DNA of 64,000 bases from Streptomyces sp. LBL. GTDB taxonomy: Bacteria; Actinomycetota; Actinomycetes; Streptomycetales; Streptomycetaceae. Location: positions 1 to 64,000 of the forward strand of contig NZ_JARXYX010000033.1 in the NCBI RefSeq assembly GCF_029893585.1. Direction: 5' to 3'. The notes beneath the pieces were generated by a model that was not told the origin of the DNA, did no database searches, and worked only from the letters and a program-made list of their open reading frames with translations. Shown here in pieces: positions 36,203-45,372 of this stretch (position 1 is its first letter; every line of letters begins with the position of its first letter). A program made the translations under genes and the position numbers.

Positions 36203-36692
36203 TCAGCTACTCCGGTACTCCGGCAGGGGCTGAGGCGGCCTCGGGCCCACGTAGTGGCCGCTCGGGCGCATGCGCAGCGGACGCTCCCCGTACTCCTCCA
36301 GGGCGTGGGCGATCCAGCCCGCCGTACGGGCCACCGCGAAGATCGTCTCGCCCGCTGTGGCGGGCATGCCGGAGGAAGCGGTGAGCACGGCCAGGGCCAG
36401 GTCGACATTGGCGTGCAGCGGGGTGTGGCGGGCCGCGGTGGCGACGACGTCCCGAGCCGCGGCGAGTGCTGGGGCGGCCCTGGGGATGTCCTCCAGGAGC
36501 TCGAAGAGAGCACGCGCGCGTGGGTCCTCGCCGGGGTAGAGCCGATGGCCGAGCCCCGGAATGCGCCGGCCGGCCCGCAGCTCGTCGGCGATCACGGGGG
36601 CCGCGTCGCCCTGGTCGAGTACCTCCAGCAGCAGCTTGTGGGCGAGCCCGCTGGCCGCGCCGTGCAGGCGCCCCTCGATCACGCCGAGCCCG
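36203..36692 (-). pseudogene. Citrate synthase, C-terminal part only
   Basis: About 160 residues match the C-terminal part of citrate synthases: GLGVIEGRLHGAASGLAHKL opens it with a substrate-binding His in the RLHG context, GLGHRLYPGEDPRARALFEL contains the second active-site His of the GHR motif, and GWIAHALEEYGERPLRMRPS holds the C-terminal Arg region. Full-length enzymes of this type have about 370-430 residues, so more than half is missing. Upstream of about 36692 the sequence changes to transposase-like coding on the other strand. The minus frame remains open to 37132 but with unrelated residues, so an automatic call could hide the truncation. Confidence 0.8.
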
Positions 36693-36694
36693 GG

Positions 36695-36825
36695 TGGGCC
36701 CTGCTGGTCCTCTACCAGCTGCTGCGTCGGGTCATGGTCGAGGCGGCCTGGACGTCGGCTACGACTCCGACAGGACCCGCGCCCTGCTCGACGAGCGTGG
36801 CCTGCACGGCCGCATCGCGCAATAG
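36695..36825 (+). mobile_element. Joined fragments of two transposase genes
   Basis: In one plus frame, WALLVLYQLLRRVMVEAA (36695-36748) matches the C-terminal region of IS4-type transposases. In a different frame, GLDVGYDSDRTRALLDERGL and HGRIAQ end at a TAG (36823-36825) and match the D-x-G-Y-D-S region of IS5-type transposases. Both are too short to work. They abut the truncated citrate synthase, suggesting that transposition and deletion cut that gene. Confidence 0.55.
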
Positions 36826-36829
36826 CGGT

Positions 36830-36993
36830 CATGGTCTGGGTGCCGATGACGTTGAGAAGCTTGAGGCGGTCGGCGGTGCCGCTGCCGGTGGCGGCGGTGT
36901 AGGCGACGATGCGCAGTTCGTTGTCGGGGGTGAGGAGCACGTCGCAGTCGAAGGCGAGTGTGCCGACATCAGGGTGACGGACGGTCTTGGTGT
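36830..36993 (-). pseudogene. Fragment of an XRE-family MmyB-like regulator
   Basis: About 50 codons on the minus strand, KTVRHPDVGTLAFDCDVLLT followed by PDNELRIVAYTAATGSGTAD and RLKLLNVIGTQ, match the last part of MmyB-like ligand-binding domains of XRE-family regulators. The helix-turn-helix and the rest of the domain are absent. It is sandwiched between transposase fragments. Confidence 0.55.
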
Positions 36994-36997
36994 CCGA

Positions 36998-37110
36998 CTG
37001 GAGTCGCCGATCGCGCTGGACTTCCTCACTCGCTACCCGACCCCGGCCTCCGCCGCCGCGCTGGGTGAGAAGCGAAGCCGTCGAACACCAACGGCCGGCC
37101 TCATGTGTAG
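36998..37110 (+). mobile_element. Fragment of an IS110-like transposase
   Basis: LESPIALDFLTRYPTPASAA followed by ALGEKR on the plus strand resembles the middle of IS110-family transposases just before the helix-hairpin-helix region. Nothing else of the element remains on either side. Confidence 0.5.
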
Positions 37111-37174
37111 TCGCCGGAACGGGCCGGTGCACACGACCCGCTCGCCCTCGGCCCCTCCGCTCGCTCCGTGCCCG

Positions 37175-39400
37175 TTACTCCTTGCTGCCCAGGTGCTCGA
37201 GAGGAGAGGCCCGCAGCAGGCGCCCGATCGGCAGGATCGTGGTGAGCAGGGCCAGCAGCGTCGCGCCGCAGAGGACTGCTATCCAGCCCAGCGTCGGCAC
37301 GTACGGGACCGGGGTACCGGTCAGTGCGTTGACCACGAGGGTGAGGGCGATTGCCGCGATGCTCGCGCCGATGACCAGGGCTACACCGAGGAGCCCGGCC
37401 TGTTCGGCGTGGACCATGTTCTTGATCTGGCGGCGGGTGACGCCGACGAGCCGCAGCAGGGCGAGCTCGCGGCGGCGGGCCAGCGCGGCCATGACCATCG
37501 TGTTCGCCGCGGCCAGGGCCGCGTAGCCGACCATGACGCCGATGAGCAGCTTGTTCAGCCAGGCGCCGAGGGCGAGATCCTTGGAGAGCCGGCCGGTGAG
37601 GTCGGCGGTGCTGACCACGCTGCTGCCGGGGTAGCGGGCCGCGACGTGGGTGAGGTTCCCCTCGACGGAGGTGCCCGGTTTCGTGCGGATCAGAAGCTGG
37701 TCGTCGAGGTTGATGCGGGTGTGACCGTCGATGGTCGATCGGCTCATGATGACGTCGCCGAAGCCGAGACCGCGGTCGTAGATCGCCGCGACCTGGGCGT
37801 TGAGCGGGGTGCCGTCGCCTAGCCACAGTTCGACCCGGTCGCCGAGCTTCCACTTCTGTGAGGAGGCCCGCAGCGAAGAGATCGCGATGTTCTCGCTGTT
37901 CAGGGCGGAAAGGCTGCCCTCGACGACGTCAGGGGCGATCGTCTCGGCGGCGTCTCGGGGGTCGATCGCCAGCGCGTCGACCGGCGTGCCGTCGCCGAAC
38001 ATCCGGACCAGCACGGAGGTGTGGCGCAGTGGGGTGACGGCCTGGACGCCGGGGATGGCGCGGACCCGGGCGGCCGCTGACGCGGGTAGCCCGGCCGGTG
38101 AGACCAGCGCGCGGTCGGCCAGGGTCCCGTCGGCGTGCTGTGTGAGCGTGCTGTGCTGCAGGTTGTCCTGCAGGAACCACACCGAGCCACCGAAGCCGAC
38201 CGACAGGACCAGCGCCGTGAGGACGGTGGCCATCCCGCCGGCATTCGCCCGCAGGTTGGCGCCGGCCAGGTACCCGCTGCTGCCGAAGACCGTGCGCAGT
38301 ACCGGGGTGAGCAGCCGGGCCGCGAACCCGTTGATCCACGGCGCGAGCAGGGCGACCGCGAGAACGAACAGGTAGAGCATGCCGATCGCGCCCGTGAGCG
38401 CCGTCTGCCCGCCGCCGGCGACCGCGAAGGTGCTGGACGATCCGGCTCCGACGAGCGTCAGCAGGCCGAAGACCAGCCGGACCTTGCCGCTGCGCGGAGG
38501 CTCGATCGCGGCCTCGCCGAGGGCCTCGGCCGGGCGGATACCGGTGACCCTGCGGGCGGCGATCAGCGCCGCGCAGACGGCCACCAGCGCCGTGAGCAGG
38601 ACCGCGGCCAGTGCGGGCAGCAGACCGTTGCTCATCGGGAAGGTCGCCGCGACGAAGCCGCGGGTGACCAGCTGGTCGTGCACGAACACGGTGGCCAGCA
38701 GCCCGGCGGGGACACCGACCACCGCGGCCACCAGGGCCAGCAGTGTGGACTCGGCCACGAGCATCCGGCGGATCTGGCCGGGGGTGGCGGCCACCGCGCG
38801 CAGCAGGGCCAGATCGCGGCGGCGGTGCCGGATGGACAGGCCGATCGTGCCGGCGACGACGAAGACGATCAGCATGGCGACGTAGCCGCCGAAGGTAGCC
38901 CCGATCGTCATCAGCAGCACCCGGGTGCTGGCGCCCTCAGGCTGTTCGAGCAGCCCGCGGTCGTTGCCCGTGTAGGCCTCGACGTCGGCGGCCTGGGCGA
39001 GCTTGGTCACCTCGGCGATGGCCTTCGGGCCGTCGGCGACCACCTCGATGGTGTCCACCCGGCCGGGATGCCCTGCGGCGGGCTCGGTGCCCACCTTCGT
39101 CACCCCGGTGACGTCGCGGATCCGGTCGACCAGATCCGCCGGAACGGTTCCCGCTTCGGGCAGGGGCACCGTCGACTTCGAGATCTCCCCGTCGATGTCC
39201 TTCGAGGTGAAGATCATCTCGCGGTGGGCCACCACAACGGTGCTGGCGGCGTACTTGTCGGGTGCGGGTGAATAGCGCAGGCCGGACTCGACCAGAGTGC
39301 CCATCGACATAAGGATCATGACGCCGACGGCGAGGGCGACCAGAGTGGCGGCCGCGCTGCCGATGCGGTGGCGCAGGGAACGGACGGCAAGGCTCAGCAT
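37175..39400 (-). CDS. ABC transporter permease with two FtsX domains
   Basis: A 741-residue membrane protein. A first helix (SAAATLVALAVGVMILMSMG) and a large outer domain are followed by an FtsX unit (GGYVAMLIVFVVAGTIGLSI with RHRRRDLALLRAVAATPGQI). After two further helices and a second outer domain comes another FtsX unit (LIGVMVGYAALAAANTMVMA, ALARRRELALLRLVGVTRRQ). This architecture belongs to MacB-like mechanotransmission ABC systems that move lipoproteins, peptides or antibiotics at the membrane. The gene starts three bases after the ATPase gene ends, so they form one transporter. Substrate unknown; typically such Streptomyces pairs have a two-component system beside them, which is missing here. 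Confidence 0.9.
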   Translation of the reverse strand: MLSLAVRSLRHRIGSAAATLVALAVGVMILMSMGTLVESGLRYSPAPDKYAASTVVVAHREMIFTSKDIDGEISKSTVPLPEAGTVPADLVDRIRDVTGVTKVGTEPAAGHPGRVDTIEVVADGPKAIAEVTKLAQAADVEAYTGNDRGLLEQPEGASTRVLLMTIGATFGGYVAMLIVFVVAGTIGLSIRHRRRDLALLRAVAATPGQIRRMLVAESTLLALVAAVVGVPAGLLATVFVHDQLVTRGFVAATFPMSNGLLPALAAVLLTALVAVCAALIAARRVTGIRPAEALGEAAIEPPRSGKVRLVFGLLTLVGAGSSSTFAVAGGGQTALTGAIGMLYLFVLAVALLAPWINGFAARLLTPVLRTVFGSSGYLAGANLRANAGGMATVLTALVLSVGFGGSVWFLQDNLQHSTLTQHADGTLADRALVSPAGLPASAAARVRAIPGVQAVTPLRHTSVLVRMFGDGTPVDALAIDPRDAAETIAPDVVEGSLSALNSENIAISSLRASSQKWKLGDRVELWLGDGTPLNAQVAAIYDRGLGFGDVIMSRSTIDGHTRINLDDQLLIRTKPGTSVEGNLTHVAARYPGSSVVSTADLTGRLSKDLALGAWLNKLLIGVMVGYAALAAANTMVMAALARRRELALLRLVGVTRRQIKNMVHAEQAGLLGVALVIGASIAAIALTLVVNALTGTPVPYVPTLGWIAVLCGATLLALLTTILPIGRLLRASPLEHLGSKE

Positions 39401-39403
39401 GAT

Positions 39404-40168
<765 letters not shown>

Positions 40169-40175
40169 GGGGCAA

Positions 40176-40181
40176 ACGCTA
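40176..40181 (-). promoter_or_regulatory. Candidate -10 element for a leaderless start
   Basis: On the minus strand, TAGCGT is separated by seven bases from the GTG at 40168; no ribosome binding site is seen. It is the likely promoter of the ABC transporter pair. Confidence 0.45.
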
Positions 40182-40224
40182 TGGACGAGATCACCGCGGA
40201 ACCATGCAGTCCTCAGGTGAGTCG

Positions 40225-40460
40225 AGGTACAGCAGGCTGTACCTTCTTCCGCTCCGGAGCGCCGCCGCCGAGCGGATCCGGTGGTGACCATCGCGGCCCG
40301 ACGGATCACGACCGTCGGCGCCGGTGCGACCGTCCAGGGCCAGATGCAACTCGGCGAGTTCGGCCCCCTCGGCGGGCGCTGCGGCGCCGTAGGGGTAGAG
40401 GTCGCCGAAGACGCGGTGGGCGAGCTCGTCGCAGTGGTGCTCAGCCGTTGTGAGCGTCCA
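40225..40460 (-). pseudogene. Unrecognised coding fragment
   Basis: One minus-strand frame reads like ordinary protein: AEHHCDELAHRVFGDLYPYG, AAAPAEGAELAELHLALDGR. It has no start codon or ribosome binding site and no family I recognise. It stands between the ABC promoter and a truncated oxidoreductase, so it is probably another decayed gene piece. Confidence 0.3.
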
Positions 40461-40499
40461 CCGCTCACACGGCGGCGTGGCGTGCAGCCGACGACGTAC

Positions 40500-40655
40500 A
40501 GCGAGCCGGTCTCGCCGGGATCGATGCCCGCTGCGCGGACGGCCATGACGACCTCGCCCGGCGCGGGTTCGGGTATCGGCACATCGGTGACGTCAGAGGA
40601 CGGCCCGCCCGCCGTAGCGGTCGAAGCGAACGGCGCGGGCTCCGGCGTCGGTCAT
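40500..40655 (-). pseudogene. Oxidoreductase (MDR type), N-terminal stump with frameshift
   Basis: From an ATG at 40655 the minus strand reads MTDAGARAVRFDRYGGRAVL and then a TGA. Dropping one base restores DVTDVPIPEPAPGEVVMAVR, then AAGIDPGETG, the N-terminus of a zinc-free NADP-dependent quinone oxidoreductase-like protein. The match stops after about 50 residues at about 40500. Both a frameshift and truncation make it non-functional. Confidence 0.6.
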
Positions 40656-40656
40656 C

Positions 40657-40800
40657 TCATGTTCCTGTCGAACGGACCGGCGACGACGGGGCCCGGCCCG
40701 CGGAAGACGGTGCCCGGTCCGGGGCGAGGACGTCGATCAACTCGTTGAGAAATTGCCGCAGTTGCTTGCTGCGCTCGGGTCCGAGGGCGTCGGTGATCAC
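40657..40800 (-). pseudogene. Possible end of a MarR-type regulator
   Basis: The minus frame DALGPERSKQLRQFLNELID, VLAPDRAP has the look of the last helix of a MarR-family regulator, just upstream of the oxidoreductase stump in the same direction. Nothing of the DNA-binding part is present. The assignment is weak. Confidence 0.25.
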
Positions 40801-40907
40801 GCTGACGCGTGGTGAAGGACGACGGCGTTCGTCAGCGAACTGAAGTCCTGTCAGCCGTGACACGGGAGGGGGCGTCTGCCGGGGCGGACGCTCCCCTGGC
40901 GGCTCAC

Positions 40908-41216
40908 TCAGGATGAGCTGACCGCTACCTCGCCCGTCCTGACCGCGACGCCAACTCCCAGGAGGGCGGCATCGGTTGTTCCGAGGTGGACGAGACTCGA
41001 CGAGTCGAAGACCCAGGCGTAGCCCTTCGGGGCGCCCTTGAACGTGAGGCCGACGCCCTCCCGCCCCGCGGTGTCCTTGACGTGGTCGACAACGCTCACA
41101 CCCGGGAGCTTGGCGGTGGCACGGTAGATCGCGGCACTGAGGTCGGGGATCAGGGTGGCCTCGTCGACGATGGCACCGAGGTTCTCGACCACTCGGCCGA
41201 ATCGCGTCGCCCACAT
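40908..41216 (-). pseudogene. C-terminal fragment of a CU044_5270 family protein
   Basis: About 100 codons: LIPDLSAAIYRATAKLPGVS, VVDHVKDTAGREGVGLTFKG, then YAWVFDSSSLVHLGTTDAAL and LGVGVAVRTGEV. This matches the end of CU044_5270 family proteins, actinobacterial proteins of unknown function usually encoded with an ECF sigma factor. Full-length members have roughly 300-350 residues including a transmembrane helix, which is missing here. An ATG at 41216 exists but is internal to the domain. Confidence 0.6.
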
Positions 41217-41291
41217 CGGGTCGCGACCTGCGCGCGTCGGTATGACAGTCCGTCATCCATAGCCCCACAGCACGAACTTGACGGTACGTCT

Positions 41292-41326
41292 GAGGCTCTC
41301 TCCGGAGAACTACCGGGGAGAGCCTC
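41292..41326. terminator. Strong hairpin terminator
   Basis: GAGGCTCTCTCCGG (41292-41305) and CCGGGGAGAGCCTC (41313-41326) form a 14-base-pair stem with a seven-base loop and one mismatch. It follows the end of the MMPL fragment on the minus strand and was probably its terminator. Confidence 0.7.
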
Positions 41327-41360
41327 TGACGTGCTGTCAGTGCAGGCTGTTCCGCCCGTC

Positions 41361-41632
41361 TCACATCGTGTGTTCCATCACCGGCCCGGTCGATGTGATG
41401 TGAGGGGTGTGGATCGCCTTTTCCGGGGTGTGGAACTCCGGTCGGCCTTCGATGTTGAAGTCGGGCAGTTTGCGGTTGATGCTCGTCGGCAGCCACCAGT
41501 TGGCGCGGCCGAGGAGTTGCATGATGGCCGGGACGAGTAGCAGCCGGACCACTGTGGCGTCGATGAGGATCGCGCTGGCCAGGCCGATCCCGATGACCTT
41601 CAGGTTGACGCTCGGCGACGGGATGAACGCGC
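41361..41632 (-). pseudogene. MMPL-family transporter, last ~90 residues
   Basis: The minus strand encodes AFIPSPSVNLKVIGIGLASA, ILIDATVVRLLLVPAIMQLL, GRANWWLPTSINRKLP: the final transmembrane helices of an MMPL (RND-type) lipid or drug transporter, followed by a hydrophilic tail. Full-length proteins have about 700-750 residues. Homology stops at about 41633, where transposase sequence begins on the plus strand. A fragment of 63 residues starting at an internal ATG (41549) could be called as a gene, wrongly. Confidence 0.7.
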
Positions 41633-41633
41633 C

Positions 41634-42172
41634 GAACCAAGCTCAGCGAGTTCAAGCGCGGCGAACTCCGCGGCAAGATCGCCGACAAGCCCGGCCTCAA
41701 CCGCTACCTCCGCACCACACCGGCCGGCAAGCTCCGTATCGACACCGCGAAGATCAAGGCCGAGGAGAACCTGGACGGCAAGTATCTGCTGCGATGCTCC
41801 GACCCGCACCTGTCCGCCGAGGACATCGCGCTCGGCTACAAGCAGCTCCTCGACGTCGAGCGGGGCTGGCGGGACATGAAGCAGATCATCGACCTGCGGA
41901 CCGGCTATCACCGGCTCGAGGAACGCATACGCGCACACGTCATCCTCTGCCGGCTCGCCCTCCTGTTGATCCGCATCATCGAAACCACCACCGGCGCGAC
42001 CTGGACGACCCTCCGCCGCGAACTCGACCGGCTCCACCTCGGCACGTTCACCGGCCCCACCGGCCTGTTCCGGCAGGTCACCGCCCTCACCAAGACCCAG
42101 ACCGACCTCCTGGCCAAGCTCGGCATCCCCACACCGAAGCAGATCATCGCTCTCGAACCCACACCCCGATGA
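41634..42172 (+). mobile_element. IS1634-like transposase, C-terminal part only
   Basis: The plus frame, open from about 41640 to a TGA at 42170-42172, encodes KLSEFKRGELRGKIADKPGL, ENLDGKYLLRCSDPHLSAED, YKQLLDVERGWRDMKQIIDL and LEERIRAHVILCRLALLLIR: the C-terminal portion of an IS1634-type (IS4-like) transposase with the third catalytic acid region (DVERGWRDMK). The N-terminal half is missing and the sequence abuts the MMPL stump, so the element inserted and was then partly deleted. No terminal repeats are evident. Confidence 0.7.
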
Positions 42173-42313
42173 CCAGCACGAACATCAGCGCCTAGAGAAA
42201 CGCCTCTCAGGCGTCCTCACTCATGTCCGCGCAGGTCAGACCCCAGATTCGTGACTCTGTGCCGCTGAATTACGCGGAACGCAGGCAAGGGCGGGGAGCG
42301 GCAGGTTCTCCTG

Positions 42314-42383
42314 TAGGAAGCGCCGTACAGCAGTGGCCCCTCGGATCTGCCGATTGTCCGGGGGCCACTGCCGTTGCTTCCTA
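42314..42383. terminator. Long hairpin after the DUF3455 gene
   Basis: CAGTGGCCCC (42331-42340) and GGGGCCACTG (42361-42370) are perfect complements, and outside them TAGGAAGC (42314-42321) and GCTTCCTA (42376-42383) are also complementary. The nested arms give a long stem just downstream of the DUF3455 gene on the minus strand. Confidence 0.65.
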
Positions 42384-42388
42384 CCGCA

Positions 42389-42940
42389 TCACGACGCGGG
42401 CTTGTAGAAGGCGTAGGTGGCGGAGTAGGGGACGCCGACCTGGTCGGTGCCGGTGCAGGCGGTTGTGGGGGCGACGCCGCCGTGGGTGTTGAGGCGTTGG
42501 ATGTAGGAGACGTCGGCGAAAGCCCCGGTGCCGCGGGTGGCGGTGGACTTCAGGAGAAGCTCGGGGATGGTGCCGGTCTTGGGGGAGTTGGCGACAGCGG
42601 AGGCGTTGACGGCGCTGCCGTCCAGCGTGGACACCCAGACGGGTCCGCGGGAGTGGAGGGCGACGGTGCGGTGGGAGCGGTCTTTCTCGTCCCAGAGGGT
42701 CGCGGCGGGCTCCAGGAGCGTCCAGGCGCCGTTGCTGCAGGTGTAGGTCTGGACGCCCTCGGCGGAAAGGACAGCGGTCAGCCGGTTACCGTCCGGGACT
42801 TTCAGCGCGGCGGGAGCGTCGATGCCGGTGTGGGCGGGCCGCGAGGTTGCGGCTTGGCCGGCCGTTGCGCTTAAGAGGGAGCCGGCGGTCACGGCGGCGA
42901 GAGCCGTGGTGGTGAGGATGAGACGCTTGGCAAGCTTCAT
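42389..42940 (-). CDS. Secreted DUF3455 domain-containing protein
   Basis: A 183-residue protein. A clear signal peptide (KRLILTTTALAAVTAGSLLS, ATAGQAA) directs it out of the cell. The mature part matches DUF3455: PDGNRLTAVLSAEGVQTYTC, WTLLEPAATLWDEKDRS, SYIQRLNTHGGVAPTTACTG, with the conserved Cys pair (YTCSNGAW and TTACTG) likely joined in a disulfide. No function is known; family members are exported beta-rich proteins. The ATG at 42940 is set by GGAGG at 42949-42953; the frame upstream to 43030 is non-coding in character. Confidence 0.88.
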   Translation of the reverse strand: MKLAKRLILTTTALAAVTAGSLLSATAGQAATSRPAHTGIDAPAALKVPDGNRLTAVLSAEGVQTYTCSNGAWTLLEPAATLWDEKDRSHRTVALHSRGPVWVSTLDGSAVNASAVANSPKTGTIPELLLKSTATRGTGAFADVSYIQRLNTHGGVAPTTACTGTDQVGVPYSATYAFYKPAS

Positions 42941-43439
42941 CGGTGTGCCTCCAGAGCAATTTCTGAACGTGCTTTGCGATGTGGACGCGGATACCGTGCA
43001 TGCCCCTGTGCCGGGACGGAATGGGTCCACATCTCAGGGTTGGTCAAATGATCTTCAACCCCGACGCCGCACTGTACGCGGGACACTGGTGGCTGGGCTA
43101 CCAAACTCTGAATTACTTCCGTCTAACTCTGCTCATCTGCGCATCTGCCCGCGCGCCCATTCGCTCGCTGATCAGGCTGCCGCTGCCTGGTTCAGGTCCT
43201 CAACCGTCGGGGGTTCTTTCGTCGGCCTCGTCCAGGCTTTCCGGCTCGTCGTGTTCGCCTTGTTCGCCTTGTTCGTCGTATTCATCGAAGAGGCGGACAG
43301 AACCGCCGCAAAAGCGCAGACCGCCAAGTTCGTTGCATCTCGCGGTAGTTGACGACGTACGATCGCTATGCGCTCCGCTATGCTCAGCTACGTTCGAGCC
43401 AACATTCACCGGCGGGCGCACAGATCGCCGGAAGGAAAA
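42941..43439. other. Intergenic region between divergent genes
   Basis: About 500 bases with no supported gene. A short reiterated CTTGTTCGC motif occurs at 43255-43275. A minus-strand frame ending at 43200 encodes an acidic tail (FDEYDEQGEQGEHDEPES) that might be the end of a lost gene, but nothing upstream supports it. Promoters for the secreted protein and the kinase should be here. Confidence 0.4.
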
Positions 43440-45005
43440 GTGAGAGAGCGCGTGACATCCGGAAATGGCGATCACCAGGCGGGGACACGTTCACCACACG
43501 GCTCAGAACGACTGATCGCCAGTCGGTATCTGCTCTACGACATCCTCGGCCGGGGCGGCATGGGCACGGTCTGGCGGGCCCACGACCAGCTGCTGGACCG
43601 CCCCGTTGCCGTCAAGGAACTGCACATCCTCACCCACGGCGACGAGGAGCACCGCATCCGGGTGCGCCGCGCCATCCGTGAGGCCCGCGCGGTCGCCCGG
43701 GTGCCGCACCAGCACGTGGTGGGCGTCCACGACATGGTCGAGTACGAGGACCGGTTGTGGATCGTCATGGAGCTCGTCGAAGGGCCCTCGCTGGCGCACC
43801 GGGTCGCCGAGTTCGGACCGCTCACACCGCAGCACGCCGCCGTCCTCGGTCTGCAACTGCTCGACGCGCTGGAGGCCGTGCACGCGGCCGGCACCCTGCA
43901 CCGCGACGTCAAGCCCGCCAACGTCCTGCTGCGCCGCGATGACAACGCTATCCTCACCGACTTCGGTATCGCGGCCCTGGACGACGGCGAGTTCCTGACG
44001 ACCACCGGGGAACTGGTCGGCTCCCTCGAGTACATGGCTCCCGAGCGGGTCATGGGATCGGAGGTCGGCCCGGCGTCCGACCTGTGGTCACTGGGTGCGA
44101 CCCTCGCTACGGTCTGCGGCGGTCAGTCCCCGTTCCGCAGACCGGCACGGCCCGCGACGCTGCACGCGGTGGCGTACGAGGAACCCTTCCTTGCGGAGCG
44201 GCTCGGCCCGATGCGCCCGGTCGTCGAGGCGCTGCTGCGCAAGTCTGCGGACGAGCGCCCTTCGGTGGCCGACGTGCGTTCCGCGCTGCGGCGCGTCGCG
44301 GCGGGTGAGGCGGACGCCGGACCACTGCCGACGCCGACCATGCGCGTGTTCCGGCCTTCGGCCCCGTTGGCCGACGCGGACACCGTGACCCGTGGCCAGG
44401 AGTGGCTCGTTCCGGCCGGGGAGACCGGTGCGACAGCCCTCCACACCACGTCACTCAGACCCTCAGACCGGCAGTCGTCCCGCCCGGGGGATCGGAAGCG
44501 GCTGTGGTGGGCACTGGCCGGCACAGCCGTGCTGGCGGCGGGTGTTGTGGGGAGTCTCTTCCTCACCGGGGTGCTGCCTCTCGAAGGGAACCCGAAGACG
44601 ACGACCACCAGTCAGGTCGTCCAGTCGGCGAGCGGCTGGCAGCGGGCGACCGGTATGTCCGTCCAGCAGGGAGACCGGGTGACCGTGCAGTTCACATCGG
44701 GGGAGTGGACGGTCGACTACCGGAACATGCCCATGACCGGGCCGGCCGGTTATGACGCGAACGCCGACAAGCAGTTGGACGGGGCGAAGGACTGCAAGAT
44801 CAAGCCCGCGGCGCGGTTCGGCACCCTGCTGATGCGTGTCGCCGGTGAGCGGAACCTCCCCGTCCACAGCGTCGGGCGGAAACTGACTTTCCAGGCTGCC
44901 GGGAACGGCACCCTGCAACTGGCAATCAACGACGCCGCGGGGTCCTGCTCCCAGGACAACCGGGGCGCGCTGACCGTGCAGGTGAGCGTCACACACCGAC
45001 CTTGA
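43440..45005 (+). CDS. Membrane Ser/Thr protein kinase with LecA-like outer domain
   Basis: A 521-residue Hanks-type kinase. GRGGMGTVW (Gly-rich loop, ~38), VAVKEL (ATP-binding Lys), HRDVKPANVLL (catalytic loop, ~154), DFGIA (~174) and MAPERV (P+1 loop) are all intact, so it should be active. A proline-rich linker, one transmembrane helix at about 356-376 (WWALAGTAVLAAGVVGSLFL) and an outer domain follow. That domain (VQQGDRVTVQFTSGEWTVDY, RFGTLLMRVAGERNLPVHSV, GTLQLAINDAAGSCSQDNRG) resembles the PA-IL/LecA galactose lectin fold, including an N-D...D-N calcium-site-like loop. PASTA repeats are absent. The GTG at 43440 follows GGAAGGAAAA; an ATG at 43368 has no ribosome binding site. Confidence 0.87.
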   Translation: MRERVTSGNGDHQAGTRSPHGSERLIASRYLLYDILGRGGMGTVWRAHDQLLDRPVAVKELHILTHGDEEHRIRVRRAIREARAVARVPHQHVVGVHDMVEYEDRLWIVMELVEGPSLAHRVAEFGPLTPQHAAVLGLQLLDALEAVHAAGTLHRDVKPANVLLRRDDNAILTDFGIAALDDGEFLTTTGELVGSLEYMAPERVMGSEVGPASDLWSLGATLATVCGGQSPFRRPARPATLHAVAYEEPFLAERLGPMRPVVEALLRKSADERPSVADVRSALRRVAAGEADAGPLPTPTMRVFRPSAPLADADTVTRGQEWLVPAGETGATALHTTSLRPSDRQSSRPGDRKRLWWALAGTAVLAAGVVGSLFLTGVLPLEGNPKTTTTSQVVQSASGWQRATGMSVQQGDRVTVQFTSGEWTVDYRNMPMTGPAGYDANADKQLDGAKDCKIKPAARFGTLLMRVAGERNLPVHSVGRKLTFQAAGNGTLQLAINDAAGSCSQDNRGALTVQVSVTHRP

Positions 45006-45131
45006 CGCGCGGCTGTTGCGCCTCGGCGGCGCTCAGCCCCTGGTCAAGCTCCTCGATCCCGATGGTGGACCCGTCGTAAGGGCCCGCACTCGTTGGTCGG
45101 AAACAACTGCTGGGGCGGACGGCTCAGCGGT

Positions 45132-45172
45132 GCCGGCCGCGGTGGGCTGGGCAGAAACCCACCGCGGCCGGC
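45132..45172. terminator. Bidirectional hairpin terminator
   Basis: GCCGGCCGCGGTGGG (45132-45146) and CCCACCGCGGCCGGC (45158-45172) are exact reverse complements around an 11-base loop. The hairpin stands between the kinase gene and the convergent small ORF/SWIM gene. Confidence 0.8.
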
Positions 45173-45213
45173 CGGCTCGCGCCCGGCGCCCGGGCCCGGG
45201 AGACCCGTTGTGC

Positions 45214-45372
45214 TCAGGCGGTGGCCGGTGCCTCGTGCGCCAGGCAGTCACGCAGCCGGCGCGCCTGCTTGGCGGCCTGCGAGGAGCCACCGCTTTCGGC
45301 CGGCTGTTCCAGTCCGGGTATCGCGCCGGTCGCAGCGCCTCGTGCTCGGGTGTCATCGTTGTCATCGCGCAT
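45214..45372 (-). CDS. Small ORF coupled to the SWIM gene
   Basis: A 52-residue frame starts with an ATG at 45372 that overlaps the last codons and stop of the SWIM gene, suggesting translational coupling, and ends just before a strong terminator. The protein is charged and Ala-rich (GAIPGLEQPAESGGSSQAAK, QARRLRDCLAHEAPATA). I recognise no family. Codon third positions are as G/C-rich as in genuine genes. Real, but with moderate confidence because of its length. Confidence 0.45.
   Translation of the reverse strand: MRDDNDDTRARGAATGAIPGLEQPAESGGSSQAAKQARRLRDCLAHEAPATA

Noticed and set aside
43200..43475. Minus-strand ORF with acidic C-terminus (FDEYDEQGEQGEHDEPES)
   Set aside because: No ribosome binding site, no recognisable N-terminal domain, and it overlaps the kinase start. 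The acidic end comes from a short DNA repeat.
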